Source: Amyelois transitella
Lineage: Eukaryota > Arthropoda > Insecta > Lepidoptera > Pyralidae
Direction of reading: 5' to 3'
Assembly (NCBI RefSeq): GCF_032362555.1
Contig: NC_083513.1
Coordinates: 3,534,001-3,598,000, forward strand
Length of the DNA: 64,000 nt
Every line of letters starts with the position of its first letter. The stretch's first letter is position 1. Positions 25,901-40,900 of the stretch are shown one piece after another. The translations under genes and the position numbers were made by a program. The notes beneath the pieces are model-generated. The model did no database searches and was not told the origin of the DNA. It saw nothing but the letters and a program-made list of their open reading frames with translations.

Positions 25901-28900
25901 AACAGGTTGTTATCAGTTTGATCTGTATGTATGTTTGTCAGTGATCATCCCGCGTTTGGCTGAATCGATTTTGATGCGGTTTTCAAGAAAGAAGGATATC
26001 AGTTGGTGACGGTTCTCTTTTTTTCAAAAGTTATATTGGCCGTGTTGCTGTTATAATTTTGACAGCCTTGGAGGTCGTTGGCCATTGCAAACTTAAGCGG
26101 AGCACTTATCTATTCATGTATTTTTCTGTACTTCTCGACACAACTGTTTCTCTATTCTCTATATTCTACGCCGCGTCGCCCGCAAACTTGACACACTCCC
26201 GCGGCACACTTCACACTTACCGACAACGACCTCCCGTCTTTCTCCGCGAGTTTGTTTAACTCATCCATTAGTCCATTACCCATCACTTAGCAGTTGGTAC
26301 CGCAATGTTATTTCGATTTATATTACATACACAATGATGAGGGATTAGGGTTAACTAAAACAGGTTTGTCCCATCACTTAGCAGGATTTGGTACCGTAAT
26401 GTTTGTTCTTCGTTTCTATCTACTGAAGCTTTGTACTACACACTTCATGTTCTGCACGCTATGGTACTTTATATTGACTTTTGATATCAAAATAACTAAA
26501 TTATCACTCAACATCTACCTCTTTGGTCGACATTATTATTTGATGAAATTATTTCAATAACACTATATTTTTTCGATTTCTATGATAGACACAAGCAAGA
26601 TAACGAATAAAACGTAAAAGTTTTTAACCTACCCATTTTTTAACATACTGCAATGTTTATTCTCCAATTCTGTCGCCAGTTCTGAAGTTTTTATTGTTTT
26701 CTTTATATTATGGCTATGGTTCTATGCATTCACTTTTTATTCCTATACTCTTCAGTCAATATATCCAAGATATTTTCCATCTGCCATATGGTCAACAGTA
26801 CTGTCACTTGGTGACCATATTTCTATCACACTTTTTCTTCTGTTCTTCATTATAATAACTTCAGCAGGAGCATCACCTTGCTTCTAATGTTAAGGAGAAG
26901 AGAGAGCAAAATTGTTTACAAAAAGAAATCAGGTCTTCAGCAAAAAACCTAAAAAGAAAAGTCGAGATTCTCCTATTTAACGTTGACCCACATTGCAAGT
27001 AACTACGTCCGCATAATACAACGCGTATTTTTCTCAAATTGATGTTCACAGGGTGTTACATAAGTTAAAGCTCGCCATTCATTACCGAGGTTCCCATTGT
27101 TGAGAATCGTTTACTGTTGCGTTCCCTAACTTGTCGAGAGATGACCCGAGTGTCGTAACAGAGGTACACAACACTACAATTCGCTTAGTTAAACTACTTA
27201 CAACCTATGGCTTTAAATTTTCTTTATTGAAGTTAAAAAGCACATAGATATTTATTTTTACTTTATTTCATTGAAATATGTACAGGTGGATTTAATTCTT
27301 TTTGTTATTATCTGTCAGTAAAACTTTCGAATTAAAATTTTTAAATATTTAACTGTACTTTTTTCGTGCAGTTTTCAGTCATATTTGATAAACACTAAAA
27401 GCCTGACAAAACAAGGACTGAACAAGACCTTTGTTTAAATAAATTCAGATTCGTGTTTGGAGAGAAACAAGGATCTACCAAGTTGCTCCGACAATTATTT
27501 CTTCTTTCTTGTATTTTTGTAATTTGCCGTTAGAATCTTTCTCCTATAAAAAAACTTCAAAGGTTTGAAAAGTTATCTTAGCGAATCACTATCGTCTGCG
27601 AAGCACGCATTGCATTAGGCAACTTTTGGATTGGGGAGCCAAGCGGACGCTCACTTTCAAAATCCTTTCGCTTGCCGGACCATCACACCTGAAATTTCAA
27701 CATAGGTTAAAACAAGCATTATACAGTACAAGTGAATTGAAGGTTTAGAATGGACTAGGTGATAATAATAAATAAATAAATAATAAATAAATAAATAATA
27801 ACGTTTATTTGCTCTTCACAAAAATGTTCTTATTAACTAGTTAACAATAATGTGTTTAATCTTTAAATGACATTGAAGTCCTGCGAAGAGCCAAGTTCCA
27901 AGGTGATGAAAGTGAAATTGATAAAAAAATGTTATGCGTTGACGGTTTTTTCTGCAATGTATAACATTGTTGTCATCTTTAACATTACTCTAAGTGACTT
28001 ACCACTACCTTTTGCCCAGGGCTTCGCTCCAGTGGGAATTTCCAAAAATAAAAGTATTTATCGAAGTTTGGATCAATTTCTATTTCAAATTAGCAATAAA
28101 AAGAAACTATCAGAAAAAACACAAAACCAGAACAGAAAATGCATTTGTCATCTAAAACGAAGAATCACGTTCATGACCACACATAATATCGGCTTTAAGT
28201 ACGCCGTCAGGTAACGGTGCGGTGACCTCTTGACCATGGCATGTTTTGTTCAAACCTGCATCCATAGATATCCACACTATTCATAGGCAAATAAAGCTGA
28301 GAGCACATTGTATTAAAAATGTACTGTTCAGTTCGGAATATATTAAATTCAGTGAAAATTGCAAGTATAGCATAGATTTTAAGGAAAACAGCGACAAATG
28401 CTGGCCTACAGATAGGTGTCACCAACTACTTGTTTTTATGTAACACTAGCGACCCGCCCCGGCTTCGCACGGGTGCAAAATTATAAATGTTATGTTATTA
28501 TACATAAAAACCTTCCTCTTGAATCACTCTACCTGTTACAATCAAAATCCGTTGCGTAATTTTAAAGATTTAAGCATACAGACAAACAGACTAAAATAGC
28601 GACTTTGTTTTATACTATGTAGTAATGCTTGTGACACTTCATAGATATTTTGTATTTAATGTTTATAAAAAATTGAAAAATCGCTAAGTGACATAGCCTT
28701 TTTGGCTTGCTGCAGCACACCGATATACTTATATTTTTTTTCTTAATAAGTATCATGTTACCTGTATACAATGTGTTTTGATCTGTGCAGTAGCTCGAAT
28801 AAATTACATAGGTATCTATTAAATGCAATTGAAAAGGTCGTTTTGTCGTTTCATCTTGAGAAATATCAGGCTAACTTTATAAATCTCACATATGAGATAT

Positions 28901-31900
28901 GGTACTAGATGTAAACACATTTCAATGTAAACTACATTTCACAAAGAAGATATGCATAATATAAACGTGTTAACCACAAAAGCTCATTATGCACACCCAA
29001 CTTTAGAGCCATCAATGTACTCTCAAATTCGTTCTAGTTATACCGGTTACTATCGCCTAATTCACTAACAGACAAGATTTTGAACGTGAAATCGATCGCC
29101 CAAACAAATTGGCGTAGAATTTCGCTTGACGTTGCGAATAAAATGCGCCAGAACATCCGCTTTCTAGAGGCAACGTAAATTTGCGTCTCACCTGATTCAC
29201 TATTTCTGTTCATAATTTCATACCATTTATCTAACTGACTCAGCACTTTATCAATCATGATATTCATTTGGCATTTTCTGTATGGCTTTATAAAATGTTT
29301 ATGGTTGATTATTTAATGAAAACACTAATGATAAATCCGATTTTTGTATACCGATATATGTATCGAGAATTTTTATAATTACATTTATAATCTGAATTAC
29401 TAAATAAACGAAAATACTTCAATAGCTTCTTAAATTCAGCCTAGACGTAGGTAATCGTGGGAATCAGCTTCTTTTTGGTATTTATCTTGTTCTGCGCCAA
29501 CGCCGATCTCCTGTTTGGTTTCCTTCCACCCAAAGGTTGACTGGAAGAGATTGCTTTAGCGATAAGTCCGCCTTTGTACCATATACTTTATCTGCTTTGT
29601 GTTGTTTTGTATGTTTTCTCTTATGGTGCAATAAAGAGTTTTATCTATCTATCTATCTATCTATGCAAATTCGTAACAATCGTATGATATAACACAATTT
29701 TGTTGGGAAATAGACTACAGATCAATACAGAATAGTCATCTTATCATTTTGTATTTATATTCACAAATACTAACCCACACTACTGCCTGATACTACTGCG
29801 GATTACCGCACAAGGAATTTGATGCCTACTATGTGATAAAAGATCTTTCTCTACTGTACATACATATAGTCACGTCTATATCCTTTTCGGTGTAGACAGA
29901 GCCTTAAATCTTCAAAAATCTTAAAAAGGCTGAAAGGCCACATTCAACTGTATGACTTTATGACGGAATTGAGATTCAAATAGTGACAGGTTGCTAACCC
30001 ATCGCCTAAAAGAGGAATCACAAATTTATTAGCCTATCCGGAAAGACATGGAGCAGTTCTATTCTGCCGTAACCCACACGGTGCTTTTCTACTGTGTTGA
30101 TAGCGAAATTGAAAAATTACATATATACTAATACTAGCTGTCCCGGCAAACGTTGTTTTGCCATAAAAATAATTTGAAATTAAAAAAAATGTTAAGGGTG
30201 GACAACCCTTAACACTTAGGGGTATGAAAAATAGAAGTTAGCCGATTCTCAGACTTGCTGAATATGCATGCAAAATTTTGTTAAAATCGGTAAAGCCGTT
30301 TCGGAGGAATACGGAGACAAACATTGTCACACGAGAATTTTATATATAAGATTGACATATACATACATACATATAATCACGTCTATATATCCCTTGCGGG
30401 GTAGACAGAGCCAACAGTCCTGAGCGGACTGATAGGCCACGTTCAGCTATTTGGCTTTAAGATAGAATTGAGATTCGAATAGTGACAAGTTGCTAGCCTA
30501 TCGCCTAAAAAAAGAATCTCAAGTTTGTAAGCCTATCCCTTAGTCGCCTTTTACGACATCCATGGGAATGAGATGGAGTGGTCCTATTCTTTTTTGTATT
30601 GGTGCCGGGAACCACACGGCACCTATATAAGATTGAATTGATAAAAAATAATAATATTCAATTAAAATAATTAAATGTTTTCTTTACAGTGGCTACGAAG
30701 GACAACACACCTGCATTACCTACGACGCAGTCAACCAGGCATATCTGGATGCGAGGAATAGAATAGGTCGGTATACAAAGGCATTATTTTCTTTGTTTTT
30801 AACTCGTATAATAAATTGACATGATAAACATTAAATGTTTATCATGTCAACTTAACAAGATATTATATTTAATTTAACCCTGAAAAAAATATATTTTAAT
30901 AAATATACCTGATTAAATCCGTAGTAAGTCATGAGGAGGATGAAAGTGAATAAATAAATTTCACATTGTGCAAGAACGACTGTCTTACACCCATATTTTA
31001 GATATTACTAGCCTTTGTAAATAATAGCTATAAGTTTGTAGATATATCTATTTGTTCTGTCTACCCCACAGGGGATATAGTCGTGATGTATGTTAAGTGT
31101 AAGTAGATATATCGGAGTTTCAAATTACTTAAAAATCAAGATACTTACTTTCGATAAGTGCAACAATATATCTATGCGTTTATTCAAATCAAGTAGTTAT
31201 AATAACAAACTTGACTGATATGTGTAATAAATTATAATTACTTACTCGTAGTACTGTGATTAAATGTGCCCGTTTATAAGTATCGTAATTACAGTACTTT
31301 AAGTTCATAGACATTTGGCAGACAGCTCACTAATCTTATAATTATATCTATCAATTATTTCGTAAATAAATATTTTTTCCGTGCCGGATGGTTCCCGGCA
31401 CCAATATAAAAAAGAATAGGACCACTCGATCTCCTTCCCACGGATGTCGTAAAAGGCGACTAAAGGTAAGGCTTTTAAACTTGGAGTTCTTTTTTGAGGC
31501 GATGGGATAGCAAACTTTCTTTCAAGACTGCTGACTCGGTCTACCCCGCAAGGGATAAGGCGTGATCATATAAATAAATATATTTTCAAAGTTAATAGAA
31601 ATTAAGATATAAACAAACAGGGGTTTCGCTCTCGTGGGAAAAGTCACAAATCCAAAAGTCATAAGTTTAATGTATGAAATGTATATGCCAAAATGTAATC
31701 GGTTTAGTGCTTTGGCTTTCGGCTTATCTTTGGCTTTAAGTGAATCACCTCTTATTTAGAAGAAGGAATTGTGTATTACTTGGAAAAGAGTTTAAATTCC
31801 TACAGGTGTGACAGCTCAAGTCCCAACGTTGACGTTATTATTCTGTGCTAATTCCAATTAAATTAACTAAATAAATCGAATTGAATAAATACAAATTATT

Positions 31901-34900
31901 CTTAATTAAATTGACAAAACCGCTTGCCGTTGCAATCATAATTTTGCTATACCCTACGGGGTTCGTGTTGTACCTACTCATTATTACAACAGTGACTATT
32001 GTACTTAGTACTTAAAACTGAAATGTACAAAATGATATGCAATGAATGAATTGAAATTGAAATATTTCCAACTAATATAACAAAGGTGAACGTAAGTATG
32101 TTTGTAACCTCTTTACTTCTGTAACAATCTTCTTAAAATTTTGAGTAGGTACACTAAATTTGGAGTCTGAAAAAGGACATAGAGCACTTTTCATCTCAGT
32201 AAAAACTAAAGTTTGGGGTTAAAAGGGATTTGCGATAAACCTATGTATATTCTTTTGTATGTGATGCTAAATTTGCACGAGTGAAACTGCGGGTAAAAGC
32301 TAGTATATATTTATTCATTTAAATGAAAAAGGACATAGAGCACTTTTCATCTCGGTAAAAACTAAAGTTTGGGGTTAAAAGGGATTTGCGATAAACCTAT
32401 ATTCTGTTGTAGGTGACGCTAAATTTGCGCGGGTGAAACTACGGGTAAAAGCCAGTTCTAAATAAATTCTAATGTCTTTATATATATTTGCAGTGGTATC
32501 GCACCCGAAAGGAGACTGGAAGGCGGAAGACTTTGCCAGCGTTGGGGAACTCCTACTGGATATATCCATCAATTTGGCGAGAACGTAAGTTTACTTATAT
32601 TATATTTTTTTACCGTATCTGCATACACGAACAAACATACATCACATGTACATATATGTGTACAATCTACTTCCACAGCAGAATTTATAGCTGCAGCTGA
32701 AATGCTCTTCATTTAGTAAGGGTTGTTAGGGCATCAAAATACTTATACTATTCATCTTTTTAAGCTAAGTTCTATTTAAGCTTTAAAGTTAAGAACTTTT
32801 TTTTATTGTAAGATTTGACTCTGTTGGTCCCTGTAAATTCCTATATATACATATAGTCACGTTTAAATCCTTTGCGGTGTAGATAAACCCAACAGTCTTA
32901 CAAGACTGAAAGGCCACGTTCAGCTGGATAAATGATGCAATAGAGATTCAAATAGTGATAGGTTAATAGCTCATCGCCTAAATTTTTATTATATTTTTTT
33001 ATTTTGATTTTATTTATGCCAGCCGTAGAGCCATTTTTCATTTTAAGGTAGTTTAATGCTGTAGTTTTCAAATTATTTCAATCTTGGGTCGCAACAATTA
33101 AAAATTTCTCCGCCCAAAAAAATCATAAACCTCCCATTATTCGCTTAATGAATCACACTAATTTAAGATGTACGTAACGCAACATAATACTTGCTTGTAA
33201 TTAGCTTCACGTGTAACTCTAATTAGGGACAGGTTCATGTATTAACATACAATGAGAGAGTCAGTCAGATGTAGTTCATTTGAATATATTATGTTTGTTA
33301 CGGAAAATTAATGCTTTAATTCTGAAACTTTACGAGTAAAAAACAATTAATTAAATTTTGTACCATCATGTCACACACACAACGCGTCTTTATCCTTTAC
33401 AGGGTAGACAGGGCCAATAGTCACAAGATACGAAAATAAGGAAATAGAATTTTTTTTCTAGCATCCGAAATATTACACCACATTTGAAGATAATATTCTT
33501 TATTATGAAATTCACCTTCAGAAACTTACCAGTGAATATACATCCACATTCCGACCTTGCACAGTCAGATCTGATTCCTCAACTACACACAAAGCAGATC
33601 ATTTAGAAAGGACCAAGGCTAATGGCTCTTCTGATCGAATATTTTATTCGTCTTTTGTCTTCTCTCAACTTGTTCATTACTTGGTTCACGACGCGGAAGT
33701 ACGCCGAGACCATAAGATCGTGATTGTGACATGTTAACCCCGGGAGTATCGCTTGACGGCTGTTCATTTCATTTCGCGTGTAATTAATTTTCGATTCGTG
33801 GGAATAAGACTTTATGGGCTGAGATGCATTATGTTAGTTTAATATCTTAACATCACTTGATTTTTCTTCTTAGATAGATAGAAGATCTCTCTCATTAAGA
33901 TGGTATCTATTTTAAGAATAACCATAGAAAACGAAATTATTATGTGTCTGTCGGTCTCTTCTTAGCGTTTTCATGATAACTACCTTTTATAAATTGTAAA
34001 AAAATACAAACCATTTGTAGGTACATGTAATTTTTGTGTTTGGCTCAAAAATAAAACCCAATGCGTTGGTGATTTCTTCATCCCTTTTTACATATATACA
34101 TAACATCACGACTCTCTCTCTCCATACTTATTTCGCATCATTCATATTCATAACTCCCTTCATTCAAGCTTGTTCTTCGAAGATGCTCTTGATTTTTCGC
34201 CTTTATGTCCACGATTTGACAAATCCTTTGTAAAAATATTTTTTCACAAAAAACGTACGTATGATGAGAAATCCAAAAGTTGAGATATTACGCACATACG
34301 CCTTTCCCGGAGGGATATGCAGAGACTAAATCTTTCCATTTGTTCCTTCATACTTCTTCCACTTAAACCACATTTAGGTGACATATATTTTTTATTCCGA
34401 GATGTAATTATTACACAAGCCCTTGATCTTCAGCCGTCGCCTACGGTCTGTGCAATGACCTTTTAGTGAATGGAGGAGCTAAATGCCACCTCGTCCACTC
34501 ATTATCACAACCGGAGTACTAGACTGAACCAGATATGATTCACCAACCGGAAATAAAAGGAGGGTGTTATAAAATGAAATTGTAACAAATAGATGATCTT
34601 AATTATTCTTTCCTTGGTATAAAAGACATCAACGCGTTGCAAATTTTTGAGTTGTAATTCTCATTGTTGATAAAAACAAAGTTTTTAATCGATTTTAAAG
34701 GAGGACTTTGTAAATAAGGTTCTAATTTTAACGCAAATTTTTGCTCGTGTTTTTTTTTCTAGGCAGAATTATGCTCAATATCCTTCTTATTTTATTTTGT
34801 GTGTGCAATATTTCTTAAGTTAAATTAAAGTAGAGTGAAGTAGTAATAGATAAATATTGCAAACTTAATTTCGTTTATATATTATCTAACAATTGGAATG

Positions 34901-37900
34901 TTACCTTACCAACGCGGAAAGAGCCACGAACAACTAGTACCTATATAATTTTTTTAAATATCCATAAACACACCTTGAATATCTGTTTATCTGATCACTA
35001 CATGAATAGATACGAACCTACTAGATAATAAATTCTGGCTTTGTTTGATTGACGTATCTAGGTCGTGCGTTAAGTGATACACCAAGTTTATTTTAATGTC
35101 AAACTATCTTATGGCTCCTGTTTGATTGGACATATTCAGTTTGTAACTTCTAAAAACTTCAGCTACTCGTCCAATTTTAGCCTTTGCCTTATTTTACTAT
35201 CCAAATTTCAGCTCGAGTTAATTTATATCGCCTTATTATATCGTAACATATTTACAGATGCAAGGATGATAAAATTTACGTAATATACGGTAAACGTATC
35301 CGAAACAAGTAACGCTTCCGAGTTACGAGTCATCACACATAAAAACATTACACTCCTTTTCGGGCAATCGCGTAATAATACGGAACAAGTTGTGAAGTTG
35401 TAAGGCAAGATGTCACATAATCCACCAGGCAATTTGTTTCATCAAATACTTAAACCAACCTTACTGCACTACAATTAAAAAGTTGCTACTTCCTTCATAT
35501 TTTTTTTTAATTTAATTACCATTAAACCTATTTGATAAAACGTAAATACAGATAAAACATGAAACAGTTTCAAAATACACGTTTTATTAATGTTTATTAA
35601 AAATGCGGCCAATAGTTAATTATAAATAAATGGAGATTAAAAATTCATATGAATTGGGTTTTTACATTTACTGCAAAATCAGAGGTGATAAAAAGTATAA
35701 ATGAATCAAATTATTTCGCTATGGATGTAGAAAATACATGAATGCTTTATAAGCTGGATAAACACGGTTGAATGACTTACACACTTAAATAAATACCCTC
35801 CTCCTATTGTAAACTCGGAAAATTAAGTCAACAGCTTTTAGTCAAAAGAATTACCTTACGCAAGTCATAATGAGAGTACACGTTGTACCGTTGCTATATT
35901 TACATGTATATGTACCAGTTTAACATAAAACACGCATTTGGATGCACAGACAAACTGGTTAAAAATAATATTGTACACTTATTGGAAAACAACTGATATA
36001 TAGACTTAAGTTGCATAATAAATAGCATTGTGTGAACGAATCGAACTTTCTTGGTCTAGTCTTGCGTAATAAATATCATATCCGGATATCCTTGTCTCAG
36101 AATATAAGAATGTGTTTTATCAGTAAATTAATGAAACTATTCCGTTAGTTAGTAATGATTAGTGTTTGACAAATAACTCACATTAGAAACTAAGTCTTGT
36201 TTGTAGAAAAAGAGTTACTCTTGTATTGAGTTAAATATTTTAAGGGACTGGCCAGTAAAAAACGAGTAGTTCAATTATATATGAGGAAAAAGATAAACAA
36301 GAAGCCCTTAGTCTAGTTGCTAATTTTTCGAAAACATTCGAATTCTGGTAACTAGTTAAAAATACTTGAAATTCTTAATATAAATGAGAGTTGCATCACA
36401 TTATCTCTAAACTAGTTATAGCGCCCACATGTACATTCCGATAAAGAGGAGCTAAAATCGTTCATATTCTGTTATTTTTATGTACAATAGGCCACACGGA
36501 AAAGTATACCACCTGCATATCGTAGACGTTGAATTGTTATCTTTTTCTATGTAGCTGACTGTACTAGCTGTCGTCCGTGGTTTCGTCCGTAAATATTTTG
36601 TATTATTCCATAGTCTGTCTGTGTACGACCCAGTTTTCTTTAAATAGCTTTGTGAATTCAACTACGGATTGTATATTATTATTTATTTACTGACGATTGT
36701 TATAATTTTAATTAAAGCAGTCAATTTTTCATTATTATATCATAAGCATATTTTTATCATTTTTGGGTAAATAATGAAAAAGAGCGCTAAGAATGTTTAC
36801 GAATACCAAGAAAAGATTTATGAAAAATAATTTAGATAATTTTAGATAATTACTTTAACAACTTTTTTGTTACACTTTTAAGTTACACGTCAGGTATTGC
36901 TTTAACAACTGATTTTTATAATAAACCAAACCTATCATTAACCTTTACTCATATATCATAGTGCAATAATGTTTCAATGTTACTGCACTTGGTTGCATCC
37001 ACTTAGCCTATATACAAGCTTAATACACACACATACATCGATCCTTGAACTACATTTTGGGCTGCTATGACCTCGAATTATTATAATAATGCACTACCTA
37101 GGCCACCATTTTATTTCCAATTCTCAAAATGAATATTTCTTCAATGTTCACCTTTTTGTTCATATATCAAGACATATAAATTTGCAAATATATGAATAGC
37201 AAGTAGTCCATATCCTGATAAACAACCTCTAATATTTTATTTAATAAAGTACCTAGTAATTTGAAGTAGAATGCAAATTAATCCTAATAAATTAAAAGTA
37301 CAAAATAAAGATTTAAATTATTTCTTAATTATATTTGCTCACGGCTATGCCAACTAACGCAATAAACCTTGGCATTTTAAACATCATTACCAAATTACAG
37401 GCAGGAAAAGTTATAAATTGTATCAATCAATTACTTGAAGGAGTGGTCGCAATCATCCGCAATAAATTTTTAAGTAAATCAAGAGAACCTCTCGTATTAA
37501 CGATAAATATTTCAAATATTTACCTGAGATACCGGGCTTCAGACTCGCTTTAAACCTTCATTCTTAATAGTTTGAAAACGTGACACTGCGCCTTAGATAA
37601 ACTCGTCTCATGGGATTTTGGATTGGGATAATTTTGGTATACTTATTGTCAGTGGTTTGTTACCATAATCGCCATTATAAATCAACTGAATAAATTACAT
37701 TCATAGGAAGAAGTTGAGGGTGATCCCATTTTTCAATGCCCGAAATCATACGTCAAACCATGTACCTATGTGTTATGTTACAGATATCGATATCTGATGA
37801 AAAATTAATAAACAACTTCTATATAATATCGTAAGAATAAAATAATTAGAACCTACTTAGAAATTACATTGCATTCTTCACAAACTTATACATCAAGTCA

Positions 37901-40900
37901 AACATTCACTAATTGAAACATCCTTCAAAAATTGTATGTCTTTAAAAAAATTCTCTTCTATCAGATACGGCCTCACATATGAAGAGATTGAGAAAGGTCT
38001 TCCTCTGATCGACACGTCACGCACTCTGATCAGGGAAGTCTGCCCACCCATCTTCTCCCACGTGGAGTGCCGCGCCGGGAAGTACCGAAGGTTCGATGGA
38101 CTCTGCACCAATCTGCAGCACCCCACTTGGGGAGCCACTATGTCTCCGTTCCAAAGGTATGTAAAGGTTTTTTTTGATTCTTGTTAATGTATGTAAAGGT
38201 TATTAATAAGCGTTCTTGTGGGTTTGTGGGCATTTGTTAATCAGTTATCAATAGGCTAGATAAAAAAATATAAATACTTACCTAAAAATCTTTATCATTT
38301 ATAAAATCTGTACGAAACTAGAAGATTTATGCAAATAAACTAAAGCTATCGAAAATCCAGCTATTGATTATCATCGTGGAAAGACTTTGTATTAGGTACC
38401 TACTGATCATGTTATCAATTGCTTCTGCAGACTTCGACCGAAAACCTGCATATACAATTTTGTTAAGTTGGCCATGTCAGGATAAAGCTCAGACTGTTCT
38501 TGTGCCTATTCTATCATTTTCACAAATTTTGTCTTCAACATACATTCACCTATTAATAACTGTTATAAATTTAGTTTCTTTCAATTGCCATCTACAGGTT
38601 AATTGGTCCACTATTCGCTGACGGCATTAATGCCCCCCGTATAGCACACACCGGGCGCGACCTGCCTCTGTCTCGGGTGGTCTCCCGGACCATGCACCCC
38701 GACGAAGGGTTCCATGACCACGCTGGCACTGTCATGGTGATCGCGTGGGGACAGTTCATGGACCATGACTACACGCTTACTGGAACTCCTCTGGGTAAGT
38801 CAGACATTACATAAGTAAGGTATCTGCAGCAATGATCGTTAGTCTTCTTTTTGGTAAAAACAAATATCGGCTGATCTATATTGCGAGTAGTGTCTCGGAC
38901 CACCATAGACCGTAACTACACGGTTAGTAGAACCCGCATTTTGAAAGGCGACTAAGTGATTGGCTTACAAATTGGGATTCTTCTTTTTAGGCGATGGGCT
39001 AGCATCTTGTCACTACTTGAATAAATTCTATCATCAAGCCAAAAGCCGAACGTAGCCTATCAGTCTTTTGAAGATTGTTGGCTCTGTCTACCCCGCAAGG
39101 AATGTAGACGTGACTATATGTATGTAAGTACTATGTCTTAATGTAACTTTCTGTTAGGTTACTTCAAAAAGCTACTAACTAATACAGCCTACGAAAGCCA
39201 ACACCAGAAAACGCTTACCAATAGAAAGGCGAAGTGTGCACATTACAGTTGCTCTAAGTTTACAATTGCAACACGTCGTAGCAATGCAATCAATACGCTT
39301 TATGGACGAGCAAAACGAGCCGCAAATCAAAATCGATTAGCCAATGATTGTAATCTTTCAATCTCTCGTAGACCCGGTGAACCGCAACGACCCAGAAGAG
39401 TGCTGCAAGCGGCCGCCGCACCTGAAACATCCTTATTGTAACGAGATTAGAGTCCCGGATGATGACTACTTCTACAGACTATTTGGGGTCAAGTGCATCG
39501 ACTTCGTCCGAGGCTTTCCTTCGCCCCGCCCAGGCTGCAGATTGGGTAAGTCTTCTTTTTAACCGACTTCTAAAAGGAGATGGTTCTCAATTCGACTGTA
39601 TTTTTTTACTCTTCTATGTAACCACTCTGAAGAGCTGGTGGTTTTTACAAGAAGCGACTTCAGTCTTACCTCAGCAACCTTAGCAGGCAAACCTAACCTT
39701 TATTGAATTACGGTAAAAACTACTCCTATTGCATTAATTGTCTTTTACGATATCGATGATAAACAGAAGGAGTGGTCCTATTCTATTAAAGTGCTGGGAA
39801 CCCTACAGCACATTGGGTAAACCTCGTCTTAAGTATTAATGCAATAGCGGTTTCGCCGTGTAAATATTGATTTCCACGTAATGTTACGGTCATTTTTGTG
39901 GTTAGTAATCCATCGGTCACGCCGAAATCGTAATTTTTCGTAATTGAATTATATTTTCTATAATGTCGCCATACTCTTGTATAATTTATGTGATGGAATA
40001 TTGTTAGTCCAAAAAATAAAAGAATACTTTTGATCGGCATTTTATTTACCAGGAAGATTAAAATTTAATTGAATGTAACGGAAGCCGAGGGTCGCCCTCT
40101 TGTCAACAGACTTATGATCCTTCTTAAGTAATCAACTAGCCACATTGCGGTTGCGATATATCACAATAAACTGTCATGAGATAAATACAACTTGATTATA
40201 ATCAAGACAATTCGTGAACCTTGGTCGGAATTTAACATCTGTATTTGTCACTCTCGTCATATGTCATGCACGGTTATGTAAAAGTGTATGACATGAACCC
40301 AGTGACTTATGTTACTATAGTAAAGAGAACACTGACTGCATGATTGACTACTTATACCTATGTTAATCAACATGCAAAAGAGTAAAAGGGTAGTGCATCC
40401 CAAACCGATAGGTCAAGATATTTGAAATAAAGCGTGCAGGTCCCTAAAGTGGTCTAGGGGTGTATTAAGAAACGATTTCACGAAATTCCCCCGGGAAGAG
40501 GAACTAACTACGCTCTCACTTTACTAGGCGTACCGTGTGGCTATAGAATTGATGCATCCATCTCAACCCTTTAGGTAATCAAAGAGAGAGTAAATCATTA
40601 CTTCATAATTACTTTCAAAGGATTCCCTTTTCCTCAACACGTTACATGATATAACACAGGTAAACGTCATATAATAACAGACCAAACTAGTCCGCGACCT
40701 CTGAACCGTCTGCCGGTGAGAGGGAAAGTGGTATCACGAGCTCCTTAGGTTTCGCAACCTAGTGCAAAACACATTCAAAACATCCGAGTGAACTTAGCCG
40801 ACGGCTACGCTGCCAAATTGGATATGTTAACGACCACGTACACCTCCGTGTTATGCGATGACCTGTCATAATGTCGAATAAAATATGAATTAAGAACGTA

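Larger units (their letters stand above)
25321..30689 (+). other. Peroxidase intron 2, 5.4 kb
   Basis: Donor GTAAGT, acceptor TTTACAG. It contains LINE 3' pieces (25895-26066, 28442-28625, 29497-29664, 30133-30352), an AAAT microsatellite, and two family A copies. Around 26279 and 26370 two similar words ('cccatcacttagcag' followed by 'ggtaccg') recur 91 bp apart. No nested gene is recognised. Confidence 0.6.
30767..32493 (+). other. Peroxidase intron 3, 1.7 kb
   Basis: Donor AG|GTCGGT (weaker than the others), acceptor TTTGCAG. Contains a hairpin at 30816-30850, two family A pieces and a 156-bp-period tandem duplication ending 38 bp before exon 4. Confidence 0.65.
32585..37964 (+). other. 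Peroxidase intron 4, 5.4 kb
   Basis: Donor GTAAGT, acceptor CTATCAG. Contains family A pieces (32848-32981, 33378-33427) and a split family B copy (34095-34390). From about 34400 to 37960 I see only AT-rich unique sequence and no recognisable gene. Confidence 0.6.
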
